Below, one piece after another: positions 34,401 to 48,990 of a stretch of 64,000 nt of DNA. A program made the position numbers and the translations under genes. Position 1 is the first letter of the stretch. Every line of letters begins with the position of its first letter. The notes below the pieces were generated by a model, which saw nothing but the letters and a program-made list of their open reading frames with translations, was not told the origin of the DNA and made no database searches. Source of the stretch: Liolophura sinensis (taxonomy: Eukaryota > Mollusca > Polyplacophora > Chitonida > Chitonidae). The stretch spans positions 27,933,764-27,997,763 of the forward strand of contig NC_088306.1 in assembly GCF_032854445.1 (NCBI RefSeq), read 5' to 3'.

Positions 34401-37400
34401 TACAACAGTGATGGATATCACCACACCTGGCCAGTCTATAACAGTGATGGATACCACCACACCTGGCCAGTCTGCAAGATTGATGGAGACCTCCACACCT
34501 GGCCAGTCTACAACAGTGATGGATACCACCACACCTGGACAGTCTAATAGGTTAATTGAGAGCACCACACCTGCCCAGTCTACAACAGTAATGGAGACCT
34601 CCACACCTAAGCAGTCTACTACAGTGATGGCTACCACCACACCTGGCCAGTCTACAACACTTGTGGATACCACCACACCTGGCCAGTCTACAACAGTGAT
34701 GGATACAACCACACCTGGCCAGTCTACAACAGTGATGGATACCACAACACCTGGCCAGTCTACAAGAGTAATGGAGAGCACCACACCTGGCCAGTCTACA
34801 AGAGTGATGAATACCACCACCCATGGCCATTCTACAACAGTGATAGAGACCTCCACACCTGACCAATCTACAACAGTGATGGATACCACCACACCTGGTC
34901 AGTCTACAACAGTGATGGATACCACCACACCTGGCCAGTCTACAACAGTGAAGGATACCACCACACCTGGCCAATCTACAACAGTGATGGATACCACCAC
35001 ACCTGGCCAGTCTTCAACAGTGATGGATACGACCACACCTGGCCAGTCTACAACAGTGATGGACACCTCCACACCTGGCCAATCTACAACAGTGATGGAC
35101 ACCACCACACCTGGCCAGTCTACAACAGTGATGGAGAACACCACACCTGGACAGTCTACAAAAGTAATGGAGAGTACCACACATGGCCAGTCTACAACAG
35201 TAATGGATACAACCACATTTAGCCAGTTTACAACAGTGATGGATACCACCACCCATGGCCAGTCTACAACAGTGATGGATACCACCACACCTGGCCAGTC
35301 TACAACAGTGATGGATACTACCACACCTGGCCAGTCTACAACAGTGATGGATACCACCACACATGGCCAGTCTGCAAGAGTGATGGAGACCTCAACACCT
35401 GGACAGTCTACAACAGTGATGGATACCACCACACCTGGCCAGTCTACAACAGTGATGGATACCACCACACCTGGCCAGTCTAATAGGTTAATGGAGAGCA
35501 CCACACCTGGCCAGTCTACAACAGTAATGGAGTCCTCCACACCTAAGCAGTCTACTACAGTGATGGATACCACCACACCTGGCCAATCTACAACACTTGT
35601 GGATACCACCTCACCTGGCCAGTCTACAACAGTGATAGAGACCACCACCCATGGCCAGTCTACAACAGTGATGGATACCAACAAACTTGGCCAGTCCACA
35701 ACAGTGATGGATACCACCACAACTGGCCAGTCTACAACAGTGATGGATATCACCACCCATGGCCAGTCTACAACAGTGATGGATACCACCACACCTGGCC
35801 ATTCTACAACAGTGATGGATACCACCACCCATGGCCAGTCTACAACAGTGATGGAAAGCACCACACTTGGCCAGTCTACAACAGTGATGGATACCACCAC
35901 ACCTGGCCAGTCTACAACAGTGATGGAGACCTCCACACCTGGCCAGTCTACAAGAGTAATGGAGAGCACCACACCTGGTCAGTCTACAACAGTGATGGAT
36001 ACCACCACACCTGGTCAGTCTACAACAGTGATGGATACCACCACACCTGGCCAGTCTACAACAGTGATGGATACCACAACACCTGGAGAGTCTACACGAG
36101 TAATGGAGACCACCACACCTGGCCAGTCTACAACAGTGATGGATACCACCACACCTGGCCAGTCTACAACAGTGATGGAGACAACCACACCTGGCCAGTC
36201 TACAACAGTGATGGATACCACAACCCATAGCCAGTCTACAACAGTGATGGATACCACCACCCATAGCCTATCTACAACAGCGATGGATACAACCACCCAT
36301 AGCCAGTCTACAATAGTGATGGATACCACCACACCTGGCCAGTCTACAACAGTAATGGAGACCTCCACACCTGGCCAGTCTACAACACTTGTGGATACAA
36401 CCACACCTGGCCAGTCTACAACAGTGATGGATACCACCACCCATGGCCAGTCTACAACAGTGATGGATACCACCAGAGCTGGCCAGTCTACAACAGTGAT
36501 GGATACCACCACACCTGGCCAGTCTACAACAGTGATGGAGACCTCCACACCTGGCCAGTCTACAAGAGTAATGGAGAACACCACATCTGGTCAGTCTACA
36601 ACAGTGATAAATACCACCACACCTGGCCAGTCTACAACAGTGATGGATACCACCACACCTGGCCAGTCTGCAAGAGAGATGGAGACCTCCACACCTGGCC
36701 AGTCTTCAACAGTGATGGATACCACCACACCTGGCCAGTCTAATAGGTTAATGGAGAGCACCACAACTGGCCAGTCTACAACAGTAATGGAGACCTCCAC
36801 ACCTAAGCAGTCTACTACAGTGATGGCTACCACCACAGCTGGCCTGTCTACAACACTTGTGGATACCTCCACACCTGGCCAGTCTACAAGAGTGCTGGAT
36901 ACCACCACCCATGGCCAGTCTACAACAGTGATGGATACCAACACACTTGGACAGTCCACAACACTGATGGATACCACCACAACTGGCCAGTCTACAACAG
37001 TGATGGATACCACTACCCGTGGCCAGTCTACAACAGTGATGGACATCACCACACCTGGCCAGTCTACAACAGTGATGGAGACCTCCACACCTGGCCAGTC
37101 TACAAGGGTAATGGAGAGCACCACACCTGGTCAGTCTACAACAGTGATGGATACCATCACACCTGGCCAGTCTACAACAGTGAGGGATACCACCACACCT
37201 GGCCAGTCTACAACAGTGGTGGATACCACCACACCTGGCCAGTCTACAACAGTGATGGATACCACCACACCTGGCCAGTCTACAACAGTGATGGATACCA
37301 CCACACCTGGCCAGTCTACAACAGTGATGAAGACCTCCACACCTGGCCAGTCTACAAGAGTAATGGAGAGCACCACACCTGCTCAGTCTACAACAGTGAT

Positions 37401-40400
37401 GGATACCACCACAGTGATGGATACCACCACACCTGGCCTGTCTACAACAGTGATGGATACCACAACACCTGACCAGTCTACAACAGTGATGGATACCACC
37501 AGAGCTGGACAGTCTACAAGAGTAATGGAGACCACCACACCTGGTCAGTCTACAAGAGTGATGGATACTACCACACCTGGCCAGTCTACAACATTGATGG
37601 ATACCATTACACCTGGCCAGTCTACAACAGTGATGGACACCACCACACCTGGCCAGTCTACAACAGTGATGGATACCACCACACCTGGCCAGTCTACAAC
37701 AGTGATGGATACCACCACTCATGGCCAGTCTACAACAGTGATGGATACCACCACACCTGGCCAGTCTACAACAGTGATGGATACCACCACACCTGGCCAG
37801 TCTACAACAGTGATGGATACCACCACACCTGGCCAGTCTAAAACAGTGATGGATACCACCACCCATGGCCAGTCTACAACAGTGATGGATAAAACCACAC
37901 TTGGCCAATCTACAACAGTAAAGGATATCACCACACCTGGGCAGTCTACAACAGTGATGGATACCACCACACCTGGACAGTCTACAACAGTAATGGATAC
38001 CACCACACCTGCCCAGTCTAAAACAGTGCTAGATACCATAACACCTGGCCAGTCTACAAGAGTAATGGAAAGAACCACACCTGGCCAGTCTAAAAGAGTG
38101 ATGGATACCACCACCCAAGGCCAGTCTACAACAGTGATAGAGACCTCCACACCTAACCAATCTACAACAGTGATAGATACCACCACACCTGGCCAGTCCA
38201 CAACAGTGATGGATTCCACCACACCTGGCCAGTCTACACGAGTAATGGAGACCTCCACACCTGGCAAATCTACAACAGTGATGGACACCACCACACCTGG
38301 GCAGTCTACAGGAGTGATGGATACAACCACACTTGACAAGTCTGCAACAGTGATGGATACCATCACACCTGGACAGTCTACAAGAGTAATGGAGACCACC
38401 ACACCTGGCCAGTCTACAACATTGATGGATACCACCACACCTGGCCAGTATACAACAGTGATGGATACCACCACACCTGGCCAATCTACAACAGTGATGG
38501 ATACCACCACCCATGGCCAGTCTACAACAGTGATGGATACCACCACACCCGACCAGTCTACAATAGTGATGGATACCACCACACCTGGCCAGTCTACAAC
38601 AGTGATGGATACCTCCACACCTGGCCAGTCTACAACAGTAATGGATACCACAACACCTGCCCAGTCTACAACAGTGATAGATACCACAACACCTGGCCAG
38701 TCTACAACAGTGATGGATTCCACCACACCTAGCCAGTCTACAAGGGTAATGGAGACCTCCACACCTGGTCAATCTACAACAGTAATGCACACCACCACAC
38801 CTGGCCAGTCTAAAACAGAGATGGAGAACACCACACCTGGACAGTCTACAAGAGTAATGGAGAGTACCACACCTGGCCAGTCTACAACAGTGATGGATAC
38901 ACCCACACCTGGCCAGTCTACAACAGTGATGGAGAGCACCACCCATGGCCAGTCTACAACAGTGATGGATACCACCACACCTGGCCAGTCTACAACAGTG
39001 ATAGAGAACACCACCCATGGCCAGTCTACAGCAGTGATGGATACAACCACACTTGGCCAGTCTACAACAGTGATGGATATCACCACACCTGGCCAGTCTA
39101 TAACAGTGATGGATACCACCACACCTGGCCAGTCTGCAAGATTGATGGAGACCTCCACACCTGGCCAGTCTACAACAGTGATGGATACCACCACACCTGG
39201 ACAGTCTAATAGGTTAATTGAGAGCACCACACCTGCCCAGTCTACAACAGTAATGGAGACCTCCACACCTAAGCAGTCTACTACAGTGATGGCTACCACC
39301 ACACCTGGCCAGTCTACAACACTTGTGGATACCACCACACCTGGCCAGTCTACAACAGTGATGGATACCTCCACACCTGGCCAGTCTACAACAGTAATGG
39401 ATACCACAACACCTGCCCAGTCTACAACAGTGATAGATACCACAACACCTGGCCAGTCTACAACAGTGATGGATTCCACCACACCTAGCCAGTCTACAAG
39501 GGTAATGGAGACCTCCACACCTGGTCAATCTACAACAGTGATGCACACCACCACACCTGGCCAGTCTACAACAGTGATGGATACCACCACACCTGGCCAG
39601 TCTGCAAGAGTAATGGAGACCACCACACCTGGCCAGTCTACAACATTGATGGATACCACCACACCTGGCCAGTATACAACAGTGATGGATACCACCACAC
39701 CTGGCCAATCTACAACAGTGATGGATACCACCACCCATGGCCAGTCTACAACAGTGATGGATACCACCACACCCGACCAGTCTACAATAGTGATGGATAC
39801 CACCACACCTGGCCAGTCTACAACAGTGATGGATACCTCCACACCTGGCCAGTCTACAACAGTAATGGATACCACAACACCTGCCCAGTCTACAACAGTG
39901 ATAGATACCACAACACCTGGCCAGTCTACAACAGTGATGGATTCCACCACACCTAGCCAGTCTACAAGGGTAATGGAGACCTCCACACCTGGTCAATCTA
40001 CAACTGTGATGCACACCACCACACCTGGCCAGTCTACAACAGTGATGGATACCACCACACCTGGCCAGTCTGCAAGAGTGATGGAGACCTCCACACCCGG
40101 CCAGTCTACAACAGTAATGGAAAGCACCACACCTGGCCAGTCTACAACAGTGATGGATACCACCACACCTGGCCAGTCTACAACAGTGATGGAGACCTCC
40201 ACACCTGGCCAGTCTACAAGAGTAATGGAGAGCACCACACCTGGTCAGTCTACAACAGTGATGGATACCACCACACCTGGCCAGTCTACAACAGTGATGG
40301 AGACCACCACACCTGGCCAGTCTACAACAGTGATGGATACCACAACCCATAGCCAGTCTACAACAGTGATGGATACCACCACCCATAGCCAGTCTACAAC

Positions 40401-43400
40401 AGTGATGGATACCACCACCCATAGCCAGTCTACAACAGTGATGGATACCACCACACCTGGCCAGTCTACAACAGTAATGGAGACCTCCACACCTGGCCAG
40501 TCTACAACACTTGTGGATACCACCACACCTGGCCAGTCTACAACAGTGATGGATACCACCACCCATGGCCAGTCTACAACAGTGATGGATACCTCCACAC
40601 CTGGCCAGTCTACAACAGTGATGGATACCACCACACCTGGCCAGTCTACAACAGTGATGGAGACCTCCACACCTGGCCAGTCTACAAGAGTAATGGAGAA
40701 CACCACACCTGGTCAGTCTACAACAGTGATAAATACCACCACACCTGGCCAGTCTACAACAGTGATGGATACCACCACACCTGGCCAGTCTGCAAGAGAG
40801 ATGGAGACCTCCACACCTGGCCAGTCTTCAAAAGTGATGGATACCACCACACCTGGACAGTCTAATAGGTTAATGGAGAGCACCACACCTGGCCAGTCTA
40901 CAACAGTAATGGAGACCTCCACACCTAAGCAGTCTACTACAGTGATGGCTACCACCACACCTGGCCTGTCTACAACACTTGTGGATACCCCCACACCTGG
41001 CCAGTCTACAAGAGTGATCGATACCACCACCCATGGCCAGTCTACAACAGTGATGGATACCAAAACACTTGGCCAGTCCACAACACTGATGGATACCACC
41101 ACAACTGGCCAGTCTACAACAGTGATGGATACCACTACCCATGGCCAGTCTACAACAGTGATGGACACCACCACACCTGGCCAGTCTACAACAGTGATGG
41201 AGACCTCCACACCTGGCCAGTCTACAAGGGTAATGGAGAGCACCACACCTGGTCAGTCTACAACAGTGATGGATACCATCACACCTGGCCAGTCTACAAC
41301 AGTGATGGATACCACCACACCTGGCCAGTCTAAAACAGTGGTGGATACCACCACACCTGGCCAGTCTACAACAGTGATGGATACCACCACACCTGGACAG
41401 TCTACAACAGTGATGGATACCACCACACCTGGCCAGTCTACAACAGTGATGGAGACCTCCACACCTGGCCAGTCTACAAGAGTAATGGAGAGCACCACAC
41501 CTGGTCAGTCTACAACAGTGATGGATACCACCACACCTGGCCAGTCTACAACAGTGATGGATACCACCAAACCTGGCCCGTCTACAACAGTGATGGATAC
41601 CACAACACCTGACCAGTCTACAACAGTGATGAATACCACCAGAGCTGGACACTCTCCAAGAGTAATGGAGACCACCACACCTGGCCAGTCTACAAGAGTG
41701 ATGGATACCACCACACCTGGCCAGTCTACAACATTGATGGATACCATTACACCTGGCCAGTCTACAACAGTGATGGACACCACCACACCTGGCCAATCTA
41801 CAACAGTGATGGATACCACCACACCTGGCCAGTCTACAACAGTGATGGATACCACCACCCATGGCCAGCCTACAACAGTGATGGATACCACCACACCTGG
41901 CCAGTCTACAACAGTGATGGATACCACCACACCTGGCCAGTCTACAACAGTGATGGATACCACCACACCTGGCCAGTCTAAAACAGTGATGGATACCACC
42001 ACCCATGGCCAGTCTACAACAGTGATGGATAAAACCACACTTGGCCAATCTACAACAGTAAAGGATATCACCACACCTGGCCAGTCTACAACAGTGATGG
42101 ATACCACCACACCTGGCCAGTCTAATAGGTTAATGGAGAGCACCACACCTGGCCAGTCTACAACAGTAATGGAGACCTCCACACCTAAGCAGTCTACTAC
42201 AGTGATGGCTACCACCACACCTGCCCAGTCTACAACACTTGTGGAGACCACCACACCTGGCGAGTCTACAACAGTGATGGATACAACCACACCTGCCCAG
42301 TCTACTACAGTGATGGGTTCCACCACACTTGGCCAGTCTACAAGAGTAATGGAGAGCACCACACCTGGCCAGTCTACAAGAGTGATGGATACCACCACCC
42401 ATGGCCAGTCTACAACAGTGATAGAGACCTCCACACCTGGCCAGTCTACAACAGTGATGGATACCACCACACCTGGCCAGTCTACAACAGTGATGGATTC
42501 CACCACACCTGGCCAGTCTACAACAGTAATGGAGACCTCCACACCTGGCCAATCTACAACAGTGATGGACACCACCACACCTGGCCAGTCTACAACAGTG
42601 ATGGATACCACCACACCTGGCCAATCTACAACAGTGATGGATACCACCACACCTGGCCAGTCTACAACAGTGATGGATACCACCACACCTGGTCAGTCTA
42701 CAACAGTAATGGAGACTTCCACACCTGGCCAATCTACAACAGTGATGGACACCACCACACCTGGCCAGTCTACAACAGTGATGGACACCACCACACCTGG
42801 TCAGTCTACAACAGTAATGGAGACCTCCACACCTGGCCAGTCTACAACAGTGGTGGACACCTCCACACCTGGCCAATCTACAACAGTGATGGACACCACC
42901 ACACCTGTCCAGTCTAAAACAGTGATGGAGAACACCACACCTGGACAGTCTACAAGAGTAATGGAGAGTACCACACCCGGCCAGTCTACAACAGTAATGG
43001 ATACAACCACACTTGGCCAGTCTACAACAGTGATGGATACCACCACACCTGGCCAGTCTACAACAGTGATGGATACCACGACACCTGGCCAGTCTACAAC
43101 AGTGATGGATACCGCCACACTTGGCCAGTCTACAACAGTGATGGATACCACCACCCATGGCCAGTCTACAACAGTGATGGATACAACCACACTTGGCCAG
43201 TCTACAACAGTGAAGGATACCACCACACCTGGCCTGTCTACAACAGTGATGGATACCACCACACCTGGCCAGTCTGCAAGAGTCATGGAGACCTCCACAC
43301 CTGGCCAGTCTACAACAGTGATGGATACCACCACACCTGGCCAGTCTAATAGGTTAATGGAGAGCACCACACCTGGCCAGTCTACAACAGTAATGGAGAC

Positions 43401-46400
43401 CTCCACACCTGGCCAGTCTACAAGAGTAATGGAGAGCACCACACCTGGCCAGTCTACAACAGTAATGGAGACCTCCACACCTAAGCAGTCTACTACAGTG
43501 ATGGCTACCACCACACCTGCCCAGTCTACAACACTTGTGGAGACCACCACACCTGGCGAGTCTACAACAGTGATGGACACCACCACACCTGCCCAGTCTA
43601 CTACAGTGATGGATTCCACCACACCTGGCCAGTCTACAAGAGTAATGGAGACCTCCATACCTGGCCAATCTACAACAGTGATGGACACCACCACACCTGG
43701 CCAGTCTACAACAGTGATGGATACCACCACACCTGGCCAATCTACAACAGTGATGGATACCACCACACCTGGCCAGTCTACAACAGTGATGGATACCACC
43801 ACACCTGGTCAGTCTACAACATTGATGGATACCACCACACTTGGCCAGTCTACAACAGTGATGGACACCACCACACCTGGCCAGTCTACAACAGTGATGG
43901 ATACCACCACACCTGCCCAGTCTACAACAGTGATGGACACCTCCACACCTGGCAAATCTACAACAGTGATGGACACCACCACACCTGGCCAGTCTAAAAC
44001 AGTGATGGAGAACACCACACCTGGACAGTCTACAAGAGTAATGGAGAGTACCACACCCGGCCAGTCTACAACAGTAATGGATACAACCACACTTGGCCAG
44101 TCTACAACAGTGATGGATACCACCACACCTGGCCAGTCTAAAACAGTGATAGATACCACGACACCTGGCCAGTCTACAACAGTGATGGATACCGCCACAC
44201 TTGGCCAGTCTACAACAGTGATGGATACCACCACCCATGGCCAGTCTACAACAGTGATGGATACAACCACACTTGGCCAGTCTACAACAGTGAAGGATAC
44301 CACCACACCTGGCCTGTCTACAACAGTGATGGATACCACCACACCTGGCCAGTCTGCAAGAGTGATGGAGACCTCCACACCTGGCCAGTCTACAACAGTG
44401 ATGGATACCACCACACCTGGCCAGTCTAATAGGTTAATGGAGAGCACCACACCTGGCCAGTCTACAACAGTAATGGAGACCTCCACACCTAAGCAGTCTA
44501 CTACAGTGATGGCTACCATCACACCTGGCCAGTCTACAACAGTTGTGGATACCACCACACCTGGCCAGTCAACAACAGTGATGGATACCACCACCCATGG
44601 CCAGTCTACAACAGTGATGGATACCAATACACTTGGCCAGTCCACAACAGTGATGGATACCACCACAACTGGCCAGTCTACAACAGTGATGGATACCACC
44701 ACAACTGGCCAGTCTACAACAGTGATGGATACCACCACACCTGGCCAGTCTACAATAGTGATGGATACCACCACCCATGGCCAGTCTACAACAGTGATGG
44801 ATACCACCACACCTGGCCAGTCTACAACAGTGATGGATACCACCACACCTGGCCAGTCTACAACAGTGATGGAGACCTCCACACCTGGCCAGTCTACAAG
44901 AGTAATGGAGAGCACCACACCTGGTCAGTCTACAACAGTGATGGATACCACCACACCTGGCCAGTCTACAACAGTGATGGATACCACCACACCTGGCCCG
45001 TCTACAACAGTGATGGATACCACAACACCCGACCAGTCTACAACAGTGATGGATACCACCACACCTGGACAGTCTACAAGAGTAATGGAGACCACCACAC
45101 CTGGCCAGTCTACAAGAGTGATGGAGAGCACCACACCTGGCCAGTCTACAACAGTGATGGATACCACCACCCATGGCCAGTCTACAAGAGTAATGGAGAG
45201 CACCACTCCTGGCCAGTCTACAAGAGTGATGGATACCACCACACCTGGCCAGTCTACAGTAGTAATTGAGAGCACCACACCTGGCCTGTCTACAACAGTG
45301 ATGGATACCACCACACCTGGCCAGTCTACAACAGTGATGGATACCACCACACCTGGCCAGTCTACTACAGTGATGGATACCACCACACCGGGCCAGTCTA
45401 CTACAGTGATGGATACCACCACACCTGGCCAGTCTACAACTGTGATGGATACCACCACCCATGGCCAGTCTACAACAGTGATGGATACAACCACACTTGG
45501 CCAGTCTACAACAGTGATGGATACCACCACCCATGGCCAGTCTACAACAGTGATGGAGAGCACCACACCTGGCCAGTCTACAACAGTGATGGATACCACC
45601 ACACCTGGCCAGTCTACAACAGTGATGGAGACCTCCACACCTGGCCAGTCTACAAGTGTAATGGAGAGCACCACACCTGGTCAGTCTACAACGGTGATGG
45701 ATACATCCACACTTGGCCAGTCTACAACAGTGATGGATACCACCACGCCTGGCCAGTCTACAAGAGTAATGGGCACCACCACACCTGGCCAGTCTAAAAC
45801 AGTAATGGAAACCTCTACACCTGGCCAGTCTACAACAGTTATGGATACCACCACACCTGCCCAGTCTAAAACAGTGATGGAGACGACCACACCTAGCCAG
45901 TTTACAACAGTAATGCAGACCTCTACACCTGGCCAGTCTACAACAGTGATGGATACCACCACACCTGGCCAGTCTACAAGAGTAGTGGAGAGCACGACAC
46001 CTGGCCAGTCTACAACAGTGATGGATACCACCACCCATGGGCAGTCTACAACAGTAATGGAGACCTCCTCACATGGACAGTCTACAACAGTGATAGACAC
46101 AACCACTCCTGGCCAGCCTACAACAGTGGTGGACACCACCACACCTAGCCAGCCTTCAACAGTGATAGATACCACCACACCTGGCCAGTCTACAACAGTG
46201 ATGGATACCTCCACCCATGGCCAGTCTACAAGAGTAATGGATACCACTACACCTGGCCAGTCTACAACAGTGATGGAGAGCACCACACCTGGCCAGTCTA
46301 CAACAGTGATAGACACAACCACTCCTGGCCAGCCTACAACAGTGGTGGACACCACCACACCTGGCCAGCCTACAACAGTGATAGATACCACCACACCTGG

Positions 46401-46819
46401 CCAGTCTACAACAGTGATGGATACCTCCACCCATGGCCAGTCTACAAGAGTAATGGAGACCTCCACACCTGGCCAGTCTACAACCGTGATGGATGCCACC
46501 ACACCTGGCCAGTCTACATCAGTGATGGATACCTCCACCCATGGCCAGTCTACAACAGTAATGGAGACCTCCACACCTGGCCAGTCTACAACAGTGATAG
46601 ATACAACCATACCTGGCCAGTCTACAACAGTGATAGATACAATCACATCTGGACAGTCTACAACAGTGATGGATACCACCACACCTGGCCAATCTACTAT
46701 TGCGATGGATTCTTCAACGCGTGGACAGTCTACACCTTTATCGGGCACAACTTTTACTTCGTTGTCTTATACAGTGGATATGTCTACTACTTCTCAGTCG
46801 TTGGAAACATCAACTGGAG
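25476..46819 (+). CDS. mucin exon K: SEA domain 3 end plus giant mucin domain 3
   Basis: Acceptor cttcatttgcag|gaat, donor ggag|gttagt; 21,344 nt, phase 2 to 1, open throughout (about 7,115 codons). It begins R|NGSLIIDFELEFRQ (G-S-L-I-I, SEA cleavage-type), passes VILNNIKKVE and FLGSFQLD, and by about 25,750 enters a tandem array of 12-residue units, consensus VMDTTTPGQSTT. There are about 580 copies, ending near 46,740 with a short unique tail (TPLSGTTFTSLSYTVDMS). About half the residues are Ser/Thr. Each unit also has one Met, one Asp, one Gln and one Pro (His where CCT became CAT), and I see no Cys. The exon is as large as the giant exon of human MUC16. That no frame is lost over about 580 units argues for translation. 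Confidence 0.88.
25756..46740 (+). repeat. 36-bp coding array 1 (about 580 units)
   Basis: Head-to-tail 36-base units. Typical codons are acc acc aca cct ggc cag (TTTPGQ) and tct aca aca gtg atg gat (STTVMD). Exceptions keep the frame: an extra 18-base half unit at 37,411-37,428 and a 33-base unit near 30,489-30,520. Variant units recur as higher-order blocks. A diagnostic unit reading SNRL (tctaataggtta) occurs ten times, with its taat at 31,161, 32,817, 34,545, 35,481, 36,741, 39,207, 40,863, 42,123, 43,347 and 44,427. The long minus-strand frames (VVSITVVDWPG and HHCCRLARCGG types) are shadows. Confidence 0.95.
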
Positions 46820-47903
46820 GTTAGTTTATTTATGTATCGCTTTCTTGCTCTGCATGGTGGTTATGGCAGGTTTGCATGGTGCATGGTAGCTTTACTATAA
46901 ACTGTGGGTGTATTATGTTATGCTGTATTGGGATTGTAACGTGCGCAAATAGAGCTGTAGCGACAGTCTGATTGGTGAATCTTTGTATGGAGATTTTAGA
47001 TCACTCAAATTGCTTTTGTTTGTGATGTTGTGATATTTGATATTAGATGATCGAAAACTTATGTTACAAAAAATTTAGCGCTATTTATTTGTTTTTTAAT
47101 TTTGTACGAATAATTTTATTAGAGATTTATCTAATTTTTTTTATAATTTGTCGCTTTTCTTATAATCTTGTTTTGGTAAATATAACATGACCTATAAATC
47201 GCAGGCGATTTTGTAAATATTTTTATGCCAAATTTTGCATTATACTTTAATATGTAAATTAAAATGTCCCAAGCAAAAAAACATATAGCATATGTATATT
47301 TATGTGTCTCTGTTTGTGAATATGGTTTTTAAAAATATCTTGAAAATTTCGTAAATATGCAAAAGATTATTTGTGTTGTCTTGTGTTGTTTAAGGGTTGT
47401 GTCATGTTTTTTATCACGTGCTATTAATAAGAGAGGGAAAGAGACTTAAAATTAGTTTTCTCACCTGAGGAGTGAAAATCGTGAAATCGTACATTTTGCT
47501 TTGTGTCCGATTATTTCGAACAAAGCCAATTACTGGTCATGTCACTTAGCTGTTATTAATACTTAATTAACTCAGTAGGCGGATGATAAAACCATGTCCT
47601 CAGGTGGGTGAGATCCAAACAGTATTAAACTTTACTGCGGACTTTCCTGAATTAACAGCAGTTAAACTTACAAAATATCGCAAGCATATTTGATCTTTGT
47701 AAATCCTACCGATACATTTTGTGTTTTTTTTTCTGTGCAGTTCTTTCCCTTTTATCTAAGACTTACACATTTTCTCGGAGTAGTCAATTTTTTGTCTTAC
47801 CACGGCTGGTCCGTCAATCTTTATGCCTATATATGTATAAATGTAAATATGTCATTTTATGATGAATATGTCCTGAAAATATATGTAATCTAATCTAAAC
47901 CAC

Positions 47904-47906
<3 letters not shown>

Positions 47907-47974
<68 letters not shown>

Positions 47975-47986
47975 ATATATATATAT
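47907..47986. repeat. (AT)n microsatellite
   Basis: About 80 bases of nearly pure AT dinucleotide with one C interruption near 47,973. Confidence 0.97.
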
Positions 47987-48464
47987 TTGTAAAGTAGACG
48001 AAAATTTAAAAGCCAAAGCTTCTTACTTTATTTACTTTTTCTGGGTATAACCAAGAGCCATATTTAAAAAAATGCGTTCTGCAGGAATATGCAATGTACT
48101 GAAGAACTGTCACGAAGGTAAAGACAATTTTGTAAAACTCTATAAATGGCATGTTATATATTAGACTGATGAAGCGTAAGTTCAAGTGATTATTCGTGCG
48201 CATGCCCACTTTATAATGAATAAATCATTTCAGCTTTTAGAAAGTGTTAAGACATTTTTCTCTTCGTTGTTCATGGTTAACACTGTGTGATACCTGTATC
48301 AAGGCCATGTATACAAATTAACGCGTTATACAGTGTATCTATATAAGGTAGATTTTACACTTACATTCTCCTGCTGTCACAGCTTGGTGCTTGGTGCTTT
48401 CTTTTTTGGCCGTTTGCGTAGTGAAACGTTTGTTCTGGGCCATTATAATACACAAATCTGCGTG

Positions 48465-48585
48465 ACGGAAAGTTCGTCGGTAACATGCCGAAAGTCAGGG
48501 GTTTACGGTGGCCACTGCGGTTTCCTCCTCGTATAAGTGAAAATCTGTTGAGTTTTATGTTAAGCAGCAATAAATAAATATCAAG
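48465..48585 (+). mobile_element. SINE-like fragment in intron
   Basis: Contains gtggccactgcggtttcctcc, cgtataagtgaaaatctgt, gagttttatgttaagcagc and an aataaataaata tail. This matches the 3' body and tail of the other copies in diverged form. No clear head. Confidence 0.55.
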
Positions 48586-48849
48586 TAAACAAAGTTATGA
48601 ATGTCTCAGAAATTACTATGAAATGTTTCGGACCAAGAAAGAAAGGCTTCAAAGAAGGCACAAATGTTGAGAATGACATTGCTACAGTTCCGTGAAAACT
48701 CGCGATACTAGGTGTTCTGTTATAGGCCTTGGCCCATAAGTGAGCAGCTAAATGTATCCAAATACCACATCATCCACCTGACCTGAGTGAATTCCGCGAG
48801 TAGCTATTCGATCCTTGAGATGCCTTCAATGAATTTCGGATATAGCCTA

Positions 48850-48990
48850 AACACAAGCTCACTCGCGTATGGAGTTCGAGTTCGAATCCAACTTTGGTTG
48901 GATTGGCTATGGCTTTAAGTCAGCAGGTGTGTCGGAAACCTGAGGAACGACGGTGGTTTACTACCGTTTTATTCCATCCATAAAAACTGA
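48850..48990 (+). mobile_element. SINE-like fragment in intron
   Basis: B-box-like gagttcgagttcgaatccaa followed by a ggctttaagtcagcagg / gtcggaaacctgagg block related to the copies at 15,682 and 19,196 (tattcagtcag, agtcagaaacctgacc). The tail is not obvious, so probably truncated or decayed. Confidence 0.5.

Noticed and set aside
26694-46748. Very long minus-strand open frames (up to 1,409 codons) reading HHCCRLARCGG or VVSITVVDWPG repeats
   Set aside because: They are the antisense of the 36-nt coding array. A period divisible by three with no antisense stop in the consensus keeps several frames open. They break at irregular units while the plus-strand frame does not, and have no splice sites or flanking domains.
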